From: an uncultured Eubacteriales bacterium
GTDB taxonomy: Bacteria > Bacillota > Clostridia > Oscillospirales > Oscillospiraceae
Direction: 5' to 3'
Length of the DNA: 24,534 nt
Assembly (NCBI GenBank): GCA_902465435.1
Contig: CABQNH010000030.1
Location: forward strand, 1-24,534
In this document: piece by piece, positions 8,719 to 15,446 of the stretch
Numbering within the stretch: position 1 is the first letter of the stretch
Layout: the number at the start of each line of letters is the position of its first letter
Notes under the pieces: model-generated
What the model saw: only the letters and a program-made list of their open reading frames with translations
The model's database searches: none
What the model was told of the DNA's origin: nothing
Translations under genes and position numbers: made by a program

Positions 8719-9584
8719 TTGTTATGACCCTGACGGATTGCCCGCCCAGGCTGCGCGGTGATTTGTCCAAGTGGCTGCTGGAGATTCATACCGGCGTCTA
8801 TGTGGGGCAGCTGAATCAGAGAGTGCGCGACGCGCTCTGGAAGCGGGTCTGTGAAAACCTGCCCAGAGGGCGGGCGGCGATGGTATACTCTGCGAATAAC
8901 GAGCAGAGGATGGAGTTCCGGGTGCATAATACCTCGTGGCAGCCGGTGGATTTCGAGGGCCTGACGTTGATGCGGCGTCCGCTTGCCGTGCCCTCGGCGG
9001 AGCGGGTGCAATCGGAGCCAAGTAAGGCATCCGTCGCGCAGCAGGCACAGAGGAGTCGGGCGTCGCAGGCGCAGCGGGAAAAGAAGACGGGCTATGTGGT
9101 GATCGATCTGGAAACGACAGGTCTGGATTTGGAAAAGGACGAGCTTCTGGAGCTGGGAGCCGTCCGGGTGATCGACGGTCGGGTCGAGGAAACCTTCTCC
9201 GCTTTGCTCCAAATCCGGGGAACGATACCGGCAGAGATCACCGCGCTGACCGGCATTACGCCGGACATGGCGGCGGAGGGCGAGCTGCAGGCATCTGCGC
9301 TGGAACGCTTTTGGGCGTTTGTGGGGCAAAGCCCGATCGTCGGACACAACCTCAGATTTGACCGCGCTTTTTTGGGAAAAGCAAGCGCAGAGGCCGGGAT
9401 TCCGGTGCCAAGAGTGCCTATTGTGGATACGCTGGCGTTGGCCGGGAGAAGGGTGCGGGATGTGCCGGACCATCGGCTGGAAACGCTGGCAGCCTACTTT
9501 GGAATTGCGGTGCAGGGCAGTCACCGCGCATTGGCGGACTGTATGACGGCCTTTCAGGTGTATGAGAAACTGAATGAAATTTGA
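8715..9584 (+). CDS. cas2: Cas2e fused to a DnaQ-like DEDDh 3'-5' exonuclease
   Basis: Residues 1-90 are a type I-E Cas2 (MIVMTLTDCPPRLRGDLSKW, later RAAMVYSANNEQRMEF), the dimeric scaffold for Cas1 during spacer integration. A Gln/Ser/Ala/Arg-rich linker (about 93-124) joins it to an exonuclease domain of the DnaQ/PolC-epsilon type (125-289). The DEDDh residues are visible: Asp131 and Glu133 in VVIDLETTG, Asp216 in HNLRFDRAF, and His270 with Asp275 in HRALADCM. Such Cas2-DnaQ fusions are known from other type I-E systems such as Streptococcus thermophilus CRISPR4. DEDDh exonucleases are known to trim prespacer 3' ends before integration, and that is the likely role here. It is the last cas gene and overlaps cas1 by 4 nt. 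Confidence 0.96.
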   Translation: MIVMTLTDCPPRLRGDLSKWLLEIHTGVYVGQLNQRVRDALWKRVCENLPRGRAAMVYSANNEQRMEFRVHNTSWQPVDFEGLTLMRRPLAVPSAERVQSEPSKASVAQQAQRSRASQAQREKKTGYVVIDLETTGLDLEKDELLELGAVRVIDGRVEETFSALLQIRGTIPAEITALTGITPDMAAEGELQASALERFWAFVGQSPIVGHNLRFDRAFLGKASAEAGIPVPRVPIVDTLALAGRRVRDVPDHRLETLAAYFGIAVQGSHRALADCMTAFQVYEKLNEI

Positions 9585-9629
9585 TTGGAAAGGGATCAAA
9601 GGCCCTTGATTTTTCAGGGCTTTCTTAGT
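9585..9629 (+). promoter_or_regulatory. Short CRISPR leader with a terminator-like hairpin
   Basis: Only 45 nt separate the cas2 stop from the first repeat. The decayed repeat is at the far end, so this is the leader side. GCCCTTGA (9602-9609) and TCAGGGC (9614-9620) pair around a TTTT loop with one bulged T, followed by TTTCTTAG. This could partly terminate the cas transcript or mark the integration site. I see no convincing promoter in these 45 nt, so the array is either read through from the cas promoter or has a promoter inside the 3' end of cas2. Confidence 0.55.
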
Positions 9630-10450
9630 CTGTTCCCCGCACACGCGGGGGTGATCCTGTCTCCCGGCTGCAAGATCGTGTTATGTAGATCTGTTCCCCG
9701 CACACGCGGGGGTGATCCCGGCGAGGAGCTCGACTTCTCCACGCCATCTGGCTGTTCCCCGCACACGCGGGGGTGATCCCTCGGCGGCTTCGGCCGCCAT
9801 AGTCCAAGTTGCCTGTTCCCCGCACACGCGGGGGTGATCCTTTATGCAGGGCGTAAACATTCCTGAAAAGGGTCTGTTCCCCGCACACGCGGGGGTGATC
9901 CCCTTGTCCGCAGAAAAGATGAAAACGGAAATAACTGTTCCCCGCACACGCGGGGGTGATCCTAACAATGCTGGTAGACAGCTTTGGACGTGCAGCTGTT
10001 CCCCGCACACGCGGGGGTGATCCTTCATGGAGGAAAGTTTCAAAGTCGAGACTACACTGTTCCCCGCACACGCGGGGGTGATCCCGCGATGAAAAAGCTG
10101 CGAGACGTGAAATACGACTGTTCCCCGCACACGCGGGGGTGATCCTACCTTGCGGCCAAGGCACCAGCGGACACGAAGCTGTTCCCCGCACACGCGGGGG
10201 TGATCCTCAACATCGGTGGCTTGGACAATGCGCAAGACACTGTTCCCCGCACACGCGGGGGTGATCCTATGAACTTTTCCCATGGAAGAAGTTTGTACGG
10301 CTGTTCCCCGCACACGCGGGGGTGATCCCGGTACAACGTCATGCCGCAGGAGATTCAGGATCTGTTCCCCGCACACGCGGGGGTGATCCCGAGGAATGTA
10401 TGTTCATTCTTCACGGTAAGACCTGCTCCCCGCATATGCAGGGCAGACAA
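9630..10450 (+). CRISPR. Type I-E CRISPR array, 13 spacers
   Basis: Thirteen identical 28-nt repeats start at 9630, 9691, 9752, 9813, 9874, 9935, 9996, 10057, 10118, 10179, 10240, 10301 and 10362, an exact 61-nt period with 33-nt spacers. The repeat begins CTGTTCCCCGCACACG and ends GGGGGTGATCC. Its CCCCGC/GCGGGG hairpin is the Cas6e substrate. A 14th, decayed copy at 10423-10450 (beginning CTGCTCCCCGCATATG) marks the distal end, so growth occurs beside cas2 and transcription is rightward. All spacers are different. The base after each repeat is always C or T (6 C, 7 T), so position 29 may belong functionally to the repeat. Identical intact repeats and a complete cas set suggest an active locus. 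Confidence 0.98.
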
Positions 10451-10452
10451 TC

Positions 10453-10493
10453 AAAGAACCCATGCTTTCGCTCTAGGAAAGCATGGGTTCTTT
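10453..10493 (+). terminator. Bidirectional terminator after the CRISPR array
   Basis: Arms AAAGAACCCATGCTTTC (10453-10469) and GAAAGCATGGGTTCTTT (10477-10493) are perfect complements over 17 bp with a 7-nt loop. The hairpin lies between the rightward array and the leftward PBP gene, and its A-rich and T-rich ends suit termination from both sides. It matches the hairpin at 94-134 at 30 of 41 positions, including a compensatory G-C to C-G change in the stem. Confidence 0.75.
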
Positions 10494-10553
10494 AATAAGC
10501 GGAGACAGGCCTGCGTCCGTTTTTGCCGCCGATCGGCAGTGTTTGACAGTCTG

Positions 10554-10570
10554 AGCCTGCGGCGCAGGCT
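10554..10570 (-). terminator. Short hairpin directly after the PBP gene
   Basis: AGCCTG (10554-10559) and CAGGCT (10565-10570) pair around CGGCG, 2 nt beyond the PBP stop codon on the minus strand. No T-run follows. Next to it on the plus strand is TTGACAGTCTG (10543-10553), a sequence that also occurs in the dispersed repeat at 14949-14980. Confidence 0.4.
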
Positions 10571-10572
10571 GT

Positions 10573-11952
10573 TCAGGATTCCGCGTCGAGAAGCGCAATA
10601 CAGCGCGAGAGCACCGTACTGAGGATCGGAATGCAGGTCGTTCCACCGGCGCCGCCGTCCTCCACCACGACGATAAAGGCAAGCGGATACTGCTCCTCCT
10701 GCACAAAGCCCGCAAAGGTCGAGTTGACCTTTCCACGGCCTACCTCCGCCGTGCCGGTTTTGGCGCACACCGCCACATTTGGAAAGCGCGACGCACCGTA
10801 ATAGTCTGTGACGTTGTCGCGCATCATGGCGGCAAGCGCCGCGGCGGTGTCTTCCCGCATCAGCCGTCCGGTGCTGCCCGGATCGGCGCGGTAGAGCCGT
10901 CTGCCGCCGTAGAAAACCGACTGCACGAAATAGGGCATTTTCGCGCTGCCGCCGTTTGCGATCGCACCCATGAGCGTCATATACTGACAGGGGTTGATCT
11001 GATCGTGATACTGGCCGATGCCGGCCCAGGCGACCTCGACGTCCTCCGCATCCGAGAGGTCGAAGCTGCCGGATGCCGTTTCATAGCCGTCAAAGGAAAG
11101 ACTTTTTGTGATGCCGAGCCTTTTGGCCGTCGCGGTCAGCTGCGCGGGGCCGACCTCCAGGGCGATTTGCGCAAAGGCGCTGTTGCAAGAATACATGAGC
11201 GCCTGCCCCAGAGTGTAGGTTCCGGGATCGGACTGGCAGACGACCGTGTCGCCGCCGATCGAATAGCTGCCGTCGCAGACATAGGTACGCGAAGCGATGT
11301 CGTCGATCGTTTCCAGCGCTGCGGCGGCCGTCACAAGCTTGAAGATCGAGCCGGGCGTATAGGTCGCCTGCAAAAAGCGGTTGACGTAGACGCCGGTGTA
11401 TTTTCCGGTTGTGTCTCCGTCGATATCCGGCATGTCGTCCGGATCGTAGCTCGGCGAGGATACCGCACAGAGAATTTCCCCTGTTTGATAATTGTAAATG
11501 CCGACCGTTCCGCGCCGACCGTCCAGCTGCTCGAGGGCAAGCGCCTGCAGCTCGGCGCTGACGGTGAGCTGCATTTCGCCCTCCGCGTCGGCCGTTGTGC
11601 GGTAGACGCCGTTCAGAAGATCAAAGCCTGCGAGGTCGCTTGCGTAGGTCCTCTGCAGGACGGCGCGGACGTTTCCGCTGCGGTCGCCCAGAAGATGCAT
11701 GGTCGCCCGTCGGACGGCAGCGCTGTCTGCGTAATGCTTTTCCCCGTCCTGCGAGCTTTGCAGCGTCTCTCCGCTGCGGTCAAGAATCCGGCTGCCGTCC
11801 AGAGCGCCCTGCGTATAGACGTGTGGACTGCCGGAGGCGACGACCCACTGCTTTGCCTTTATGCAGTACTGCACGCAGAAGCCGATCAGTCCCAAAAGCA
11901 GCGCAAAGGCAAGCGCTGCGGCAAAATAGGTTCGTTTTGCGATCCGATTCAT
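10573..11952 (-). CDS. Class B penicillin-binding protein (PbpA/FtsI-type transpeptidase)
   Basis: This enzyme would cross-link peptidoglycan strands outside the membrane, working with the SEDS glycosyltransferase encoded just upstream. The 459-residue protein has an N-terminal membrane anchor (about 9-30), a short dimerisation-type region, and a transpeptidase domain with the active-site Ser202 and Lys205 (TPGSIFK), Ser255-Cys-Asn257 and Lys398-Thr-Gly400. It is short for a class B PBP and lacks PASTA repeats, resembling actinobacterial PbpA, which also sits next to rodA and FHA genes. The start at 11952 has AGGAGG upstream and overlaps the SEDS stop in an ATGA. A longer frame back to 12276 is rejected because it lies within the SEDS gene. 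It is the last gene of the four-gene operon. I cannot tell whether it serves division or elongation. Confidence 0.92.
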   Translation of the reverse strand: MNRIAKRTYFAAALAFALLLGLIGFCVQYCIKAKQWVVASGSPHVYTQGALDGSRILDRSGETLQSSQDGEKHYADSAAVRRATMHLLGDRSGNVRAVLQRTYASDLAGFDLLNGVYRTTADAEGEMQLTVSAELQALALEQLDGRRGTVGIYNYQTGEILCAVSSPSYDPDDMPDIDGDTTGKYTGVYVNRFLQATYTPGSIFKLVTAAAALETIDDIASRTYVCDGSYSIGGDTVVCQSDPGTYTLGQALMYSCNSAFAQIALEVGPAQLTATAKRLGITKSLSFDGYETASGSFDLSDAEDVEVAWAGIGQYHDQINPCQYMTLMGAIANGGSAKMPYFVQSVFYGGRRLYRADPGSTGRLMREDTAAALAAMMRDNVTDYYGASRFPNVAVCAKTGTAEVGRGKVNSTFAGFVQEEQYPLAFIVVVEDGGAGGTTCIPILSTVLSRCIALLDAES

Positions 11953-13655
11953 TCCGTAACCTCCTGTGTTCCGGCCGACCTTACGGCAAAGCTGGCGTTT
12001 TGTCTGGTGTCGGCGGCCTTGATAAAGGCAAGCAGCCCCCAGGAGGAGAGCATACTCGAGCCGCCGTTCGAGAGGAAGGGGAAGGTCACGCCGGTCAGCG
12101 GCAGAAAATCCACCGTGCCGAAGACGTTCAGGATCGTCTGCGTGATGAGAATGGCGACGGCCGCCCCGGCGGCAATCGTATAGAAGCTGCTGCGGCCGAC
12201 GGCGGCGGAGCGCACGACGAAGACGCCGAGGCAGGCAATCGCCGCAACGAGCATCGCGGCAAGCAGAAGTCCCCATTCTTCACACACCAGCGCAAAGACA
12301 AGGTCGGTATCGGCCGCGGCAACGTAATGCAGCCAGCCGCAGCCCGCGCCCAGACCGAACAGACCGCCGGAGGCGGCGCACATCAGGGCGCGCATCTGCT
12401 GATAGCCGCCGCTGTCCGGATACTGCCAGATGTGCCGCCAGGTTTTGAAGCGGCTTTTGATATGCGGGTTGATGGTCAGCGCCAGTGAGCCGGCAAAGCC
12501 GGTGGCCGCGACGCTCAGTGCGATCGTGGCAAAGCTGCCGGAGCGGAGATAGGCGATCACAAGGAAGCAGACGAAGAATACGAGCGCCGTTCCGAAATCG
12601 CGCATGAGCGCAAGACAGCCGCACACCACGGCGGAATAAGCGATGAAAAGGATGAGGTTCCGCCGGGTCACGATGCGATCCATCGTGGAAGCGCCGGTGA
12701 AAATGAAGCAGAGCTTCACCAACTCCGAGGGCTGAAAGGAAACAGGGCCGATATAGATCCAGTTTTTCGCGCCGTAGATCTCCGTGCCGAAGGCAAGGTT
12801 GGCCGCGAGCAGGACAAGACCCGAGACGGCCGCAGCGTAGCGAAGCTTTTTCGCGCGTTCGAGATCACGCAGTGACCAGCCGAGCAGCAGATAGAGAAGG
12901 ATCCCGCCGACGCCCGCGATCAGCTGCTTGGTCATGGAGCTGGGTGCGGACGAGGCGACGACCGCAAGGCCGATCGTCATAAGAAAAAACGCGATGGTTT
13001 CCATTTCAAAGCTGCTGCGGCGCAGCGCCTTGAGGGTCAGGAACAAAAGCCATTGCAGGAGCATCAGCGCGCCGAAGCTGAGGAAAAGGCTGCGGTGCGC
13101 TTCGTTTGGCAGATGCAGAAAAAGCTGCAGCACGGTCAGAAGCTGAAAAAGTGTGAGCAGCATAAGCGTCGGCGCGGGGCGGAGGTCGCTTCCCGCTCTG
13201 GTGCGGGTCGCGGCCTGCTGCGCGCGTTCCTCCGGCGTTGCGGGATCCAGCTGCAGCTCCACGCCGCCGAGGGAAATCACGTCTCCGTATTCTATGGCGC
13301 AGATGTCGTAGGCCTCGCCGTTGACCAAAACGCCGCCCCGGCTGCCGATGTCGCAAATCGTCCAGCTTCCGTCGTCATAGCGCGTCAGAACCGCGTGCGA
13401 GCGGGAGACCGTCGAAATGCTTACGACGATATCCGAGCCGCGGCTGCGGCCGATCACGCTTTCCCAATGCGTTACGGGCAGCGCCGTACCGTCCGACAGC
13501 GTGAGCCACGCCCAGACCTCCGGCTCCTGTCGGAAGGTCAGAAGCGGGCGGATGCAGCGGGCAAGGATCCACAGCGCCAGAAGCGGAAAAAGATAGCGCA
13601 GCGCCGTGCCGCAGAACAGGGCAAGCTTGCCGTCCGCCGCAAAAAGTGCATTCAT
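11949..13655 (-). CDS. FHA-domain SEDS glycosyltransferase (FtsW/RodA family)
   Basis: SEDS proteins polymerise lipid II into glycan strands in partnership with a class B PBP. The 568-residue protein has an N-terminal membrane segment (about 14-36), then a cytoplasmic FHA domain (about 48-136) with GR at 69-70, SRSH at 84-87 and GSRGGVLVNG at 104-113, the phosphothreonine-binding pattern. A many-pass SEDS domain follows, with FQPSELVKL and a DTD segment near 449-451. Asp451 aligns with the conserved extracellular Asp needed for polymerase activity, in a TDLVFALVCEEWG context. The start at 13655 has AAGGAG 8 nt upstream. The FHA domain implies recruitment by a Ser/Thr-phosphorylated partner, but no kinase is in the window. 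In actinobacteria FhaB is normally a separate protein near RodA and PbpA; here the domain is fused. Confidence 0.93.
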   Translation of the reverse strand: MNALFAADGKLALFCGTALRYLFPLLALWILARCIRPLLTFRQEPEVWAWLTLSDGTALPVTHWESVIGRSRGSDIVVSISTVSRSHAVLTRYDDGSWTICDIGSRGGVLVNGEAYDICAIEYGDVISLGGVELQLDPATPEERAQQAATRTRAGSDLRPAPTLMLLTLFQLLTVLQLFLHLPNEAHRSLFLSFGALMLLQWLLFLTLKALRRSSFEMETIAFFLMTIGLAVVASSAPSSMTKQLIAGVGGILLYLLLGWSLRDLERAKKLRYAAAVSGLVLLAANLAFGTEIYGAKNWIYIGPVSFQPSELVKLCFIFTGASTMDRIVTRRNLILFIAYSAVVCGCLALMRDFGTALVFFVCFLVIAYLRSGSFATIALSVAATGFAGSLALTINPHIKSRFKTWRHIWQYPDSGGYQQMRALMCAASGGLFGLGAGCGWLHYVAAADTDLVFALVCEEWGLLLAAMLVAAIACLGVFVVRSAAVGRSSFYTIAAGAAVAILITQTILNVFGTVDFLPLTGVTFPFLSNGGSSMLSSWGLLAFIKAADTRQNASFAVRSAGTQEVTE

Positions 13656-13695
13656 AGGAGATTCTCCTTTCTCATTCGTTTTTCCTGGCGCGCAG

Positions 13696-14460
13696 TCAGC
13701 CGCCCAGATCGGGATCGGTATACAGCGAGACAAAATAGCTGCGCTGCAGCTCCTTTTCCCGCGCGTAGGCGTCGCGCATTTCCTCGACGAGGCTCGCGTC
13801 GGCGTCGGCCAGCTCCAGAATCACACGCAGCTCGGCAAGAATGGCGTCCATATCCTCATCCGTTTGCTTTTCTTTTTCCAGTGCAGCGGCGGCATATTTT
13901 TCCCCGATCCGCAGAATATCCGTCACGTCGCGCCCGGCGGGCAGCGCATGAAATTCCGCTTCCGCCTGTGTGCGCAGGTCGTTCAGCATGGAAAGACTGT
14001 CTGCCCAGAGGAGGTAAATGAGCGCGACCAGCTCGCGCATCCGCGCCTGCCCCTCCGCGCCGCGAAGTGCCGTATCGAGCGCCTGCTCCAGCTCCTCGGC
14101 AGAGCGGATGCTGGTTCGGTCCGGCCTTTGCTGGCCTTCCTCCAGCACGGTATCCATTGCTTCCTCACCGCTCAGCTCGCCGCTTGCCAGCTGATCCATC
14201 TGCTCCGGCGTGAGGGGAGAAAGCGCGCCGGGAAGTCGGCCGACGAGGTCTGCGACACGTTCATGATTCTCCGCAAGCTGCCGCCGCAGCGCAGCGCGCG
14301 TCGGGCTTTCCGTTTCCATAGGGGCGGAATCGGATTCGAATTCAGAGTCGGTTTCCTGCGGTGTTTCCGACTGCGTCGCCGCGCCGCGCCGGGCGCCGCA
14401 GCCTGCGCACAGCATACATAAAAGCGCGGCGCATAGAAGCAGGCAGAGCGTTTTTTTCAT
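13696..14460 (-). CDS. Putative lipoprotein of unknown function
   Basis: I do not recognise a family. The 254-residue protein begins with a signal sequence (MKKTLCLLLCAALL) ending in LCAGC, where Cys21 could be lipidated; the -3 position is Cys rather than the usual Leu, so the lipobox is imperfect. A Ser/Thr/Glu-rich stretch (about 28-55) is followed by a mostly helical, acidic domain with many Glu, Gln and Ala residues and likely coiled coils (about 55-254). It is probably an extracellular membrane-anchored protein. GGAGG precedes the ATG. The start overlaps the VanZ-like gene's stop by ATGA, and 40 nt separate it from the FHA-SEDS gene, so a role in envelope assembly is suggested by context only. 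Confidence 0.8.
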   Translation of the reverse strand: MKKTLCLLLCAALLCMLCAGCGARRGAATQSETPQETDSEFESDSAPMETESPTRAALRRQLAENHERVADLVGRLPGALSPLTPEQMDQLASGELSGEEAMDTVLEEGQQRPDRTSIRSAEELEQALDTALRGAEGQARMRELVALIYLLWADSLSMLNDLRTQAEAEFHALPAGRDVTDILRIGEKYAAAALEKEKQTDEDMDAILAELRVILELADADASLVEEMRDAYAREKELQRSYFVSLYTDPDLGG

Positions 14461-14873
14461 GTGGGTTCCTCCTTTCGGGTGAGCAGAAAAACAAGCAGCG
14501 CGCCCAGAAGGACGCCGCCAAAGTCGATCCAGACGTCGCGTACCTCACCGCTGCGCCCGGGGACAAAGCGTTGGATCGTTTCGTCGCTCAGCGCGGTAAG
14601 CAGACCGCAGAACAGCGGCAGCAGCGGGCGGCGGCGCGTTTTTACGGTCACGGTGCGCATCCAAAGCGCGCCGAGTACGGCAAAGCCGCTGAAATGTCCC
14701 AGCTTGCGCAGCAGGTGATGCGTCAGGAAGGGCAGCAGCCGCTGCACAAGGCGAAAGACCCCCATGCTCTCGCTGTGGCTGACAGTGGCCGGCATCAGCG
14801 AGTGCGCAAAGAGTACGGCTGTCCACAGAAGCGTCAGGGTCAGCCAGAGAGAAAGTCTTCGTTTTGTGTTCAT
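14457..14873 (-). CDS. VanZ-family membrane protein
   Basis: The 138-residue protein has about four hydrophobic segments and both VanZ-family signatures: RKLGHFSGFAVLGAL near the middle, and DETIQRFVPGR followed by RDVWIDFGGVLLG near the end. VanZ of Enterococcus gives low-level teicoplanin resistance by an unknown mechanism. Most family members are chromosomal proteins without an assigned role, so resistance should not be assumed. The start at 14873 is preceded by AAGGAG at good spacing. A frame back to 14978 would run through the promoter and palindrome and is rejected. It is the first gene of the leftward envelope operon and overlaps the lipoprotein gene by 4 nt. Confidence 0.88.
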   Translation of the reverse strand: MNTKRRLSLWLTLTLLWTAVLFAHSLMPATVSHSESMGVFRLVQRLLPFLTHHLLRKLGHFSGFAVLGALWMRTVTVKTRRRPLLPLFCGLLTALSDETIQRFVPGRSGEVRDVWIDFGGVLLGALLVFLLTRKEEPT

Positions 14874-14921
14874 AAAGGGAACTCCTTCCGGGCGAATACG
14901 GGGCTGCGTGCCCGCGCGGCA

Positions 14922-14948
14922 GATTATGCTATATAGTATAGCATAATC
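14922..14948. repeat. 27-nt palindrome P1 (candidate operator)
   Basis: Perfect 12-bp arms GATTATGCTATA and TATAGCATAATC flank a TAG centre. An identical copy lies at 15201-15227. On the minus strand it spans the spacer and -10 region of the promoter for the envelope operon, the expected place for a repressor site. No regulator gene is visible in the window. Confidence 0.85.
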
Positions 14949-14959
14949 CAGACTGTCAA
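14930..14959 (-). promoter_or_regulatory. Promoter of the vanZ-lipoprotein-SEDS-PBP operon
   Basis: On the minus strand TTGACA (14959-14954) is followed after 18 bp by TATATA (14935-14930). The -10 is not ideal but lies in an AT-rich window 57 nt upstream of the VanZ start. The palindrome P1 covers the -10 and most of the spacer, so binding of a dimeric protein there would block RNA polymerase. Confidence 0.6.
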
Positions 14960-14980
14960 TAAAGTCCGTAACCGTCAAAA
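14949..14980 (-). repeat. Dispersed intergenic repeat, copy 2
   Basis: The reverse complement matches 13-44 at 30 of 32 positions. The stretch 14956-14980 matches 23651-23675 with one mismatch. In this copy the TTGACA of the envelope-operon promoter is part of the repeat, and palindrome P1 follows at once. Weaker similarity with the copy at 23651 seems to continue for about 55 nt on the plus-strand right side (to about 15034). Confidence 0.8.
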
Positions 14981-15396
14981 CAAGAGAACAAATTTTTTGA
15001 TTTTCACTTTCGTCGCGTCCATTTCACTTTAAGGAAAAATTCAAATAAATTAAGTTAAAAACGAAAATTATATTTATTGTTTTGACTTACTTCGGAACTC
15101 GCACCCTACCGTACCTTTGTACGGCGACGGGCGCGAGTTACTCGTATTCCGAACTTTCTTGATCGTCCGCCAGCGTGTCAAAAAGGTTTTTTGACACGCT
15201 GATTATGCTATATAGTATAGCATAATCTTCGGCGCTGCGCAGCAGAAATTTTCCTTCTGCCGGCACGCCGCGGTCGCGGCATGTAGGGGAAGCCCCGATT
15301 TTCTCCGTGTTTCGGCGGGAAACGCGGAGAAAACCGGATGCAGGCGGCGCAAAACCGTGGGAAAACGGATTTTTTCAGAAAAAGCGAATTTTGTTC
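14981..15396. other. Gene-free, hairpin-dense spacer
   Basis: No supported coding sequence is present. The left part (14981-15090) is unusually AT-rich for the window. It is followed by nested inverted repeats: TTCGGAA/TTCCGAA outside ACTCGC/GCGAGT and CCGTAC/GTACGG (about 15091-15153). AGCGTGTCAAAAA pairs with TTTTTGACACGCT (15172-15200), and then comes palindrome P2. Further right are GCAGAA/TTCTGC (about 15242-15260), GCCGC/GCGGC and a 15-bp hairpin with arms 15299-15313 and 15319-15333. One or more small RNAs or an old mobile fragment are possible, but nothing proves either. Confidence 0.5.
15201..15227. repeat. 27-nt palindrome P2 (candidate operator)
   Basis: Identical in sequence and orientation to 14922-14948. 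On the plus strand a TTGACA (15191-15196) lies 4 nt before it, giving a promoter-like unit that faces right (possible -10 TAGTAT, 15213-15218, 16 bp spacing). P1 has the same layout facing left. No gene begins directly after P2; the tRNA has its own promoter further on. Confidence 0.8.
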
Positions 15397-15425
15397 TTGA
15401 CAAATGCGGCACGGGCCGATATAAT
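15397..15425 (+). promoter_or_regulatory. Consensus promoter of tRNA-Val
   Basis: TTGACA (15397-15402), a 17-bp spacer and TATAAT (15420-15425) give a full consensus match. The start point should fall near 15432, about 15 nt before the mature tRNA. Confidence 0.9.
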
Positions 15426-15446
15426 AAGCCGTGCTACGAAGCGAGA

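Noticed and set aside
9625..10376. Long minus-strand frames across the CRISPR array with a repeating HPRVCGEQ-like peptide
   Set aside because: The peptide repeat is only translation of the 61-nt repeat-spacer unit.
11953..12276. 108-codon N-terminal extension of the PBP gene
   Set aside because: It lies wholly inside the SEDS gene and is Arg-rich with no family resemblance; AGGAGG precedes the ATG at 11952.
15051..15064. 13-nt match AAGTTAAAAACGA shared with the region near 21147
   Set aside because: It is short, AT-rich and without further similarity, so chance is the simplest explanation.
14922..15227. A 306-bp MITE with terminal inverted repeats
   Set aside because: The two palindromes have the same orientation at their asymmetric TAG centres, so they are direct copies, and no target-site duplication is visible at the edges.
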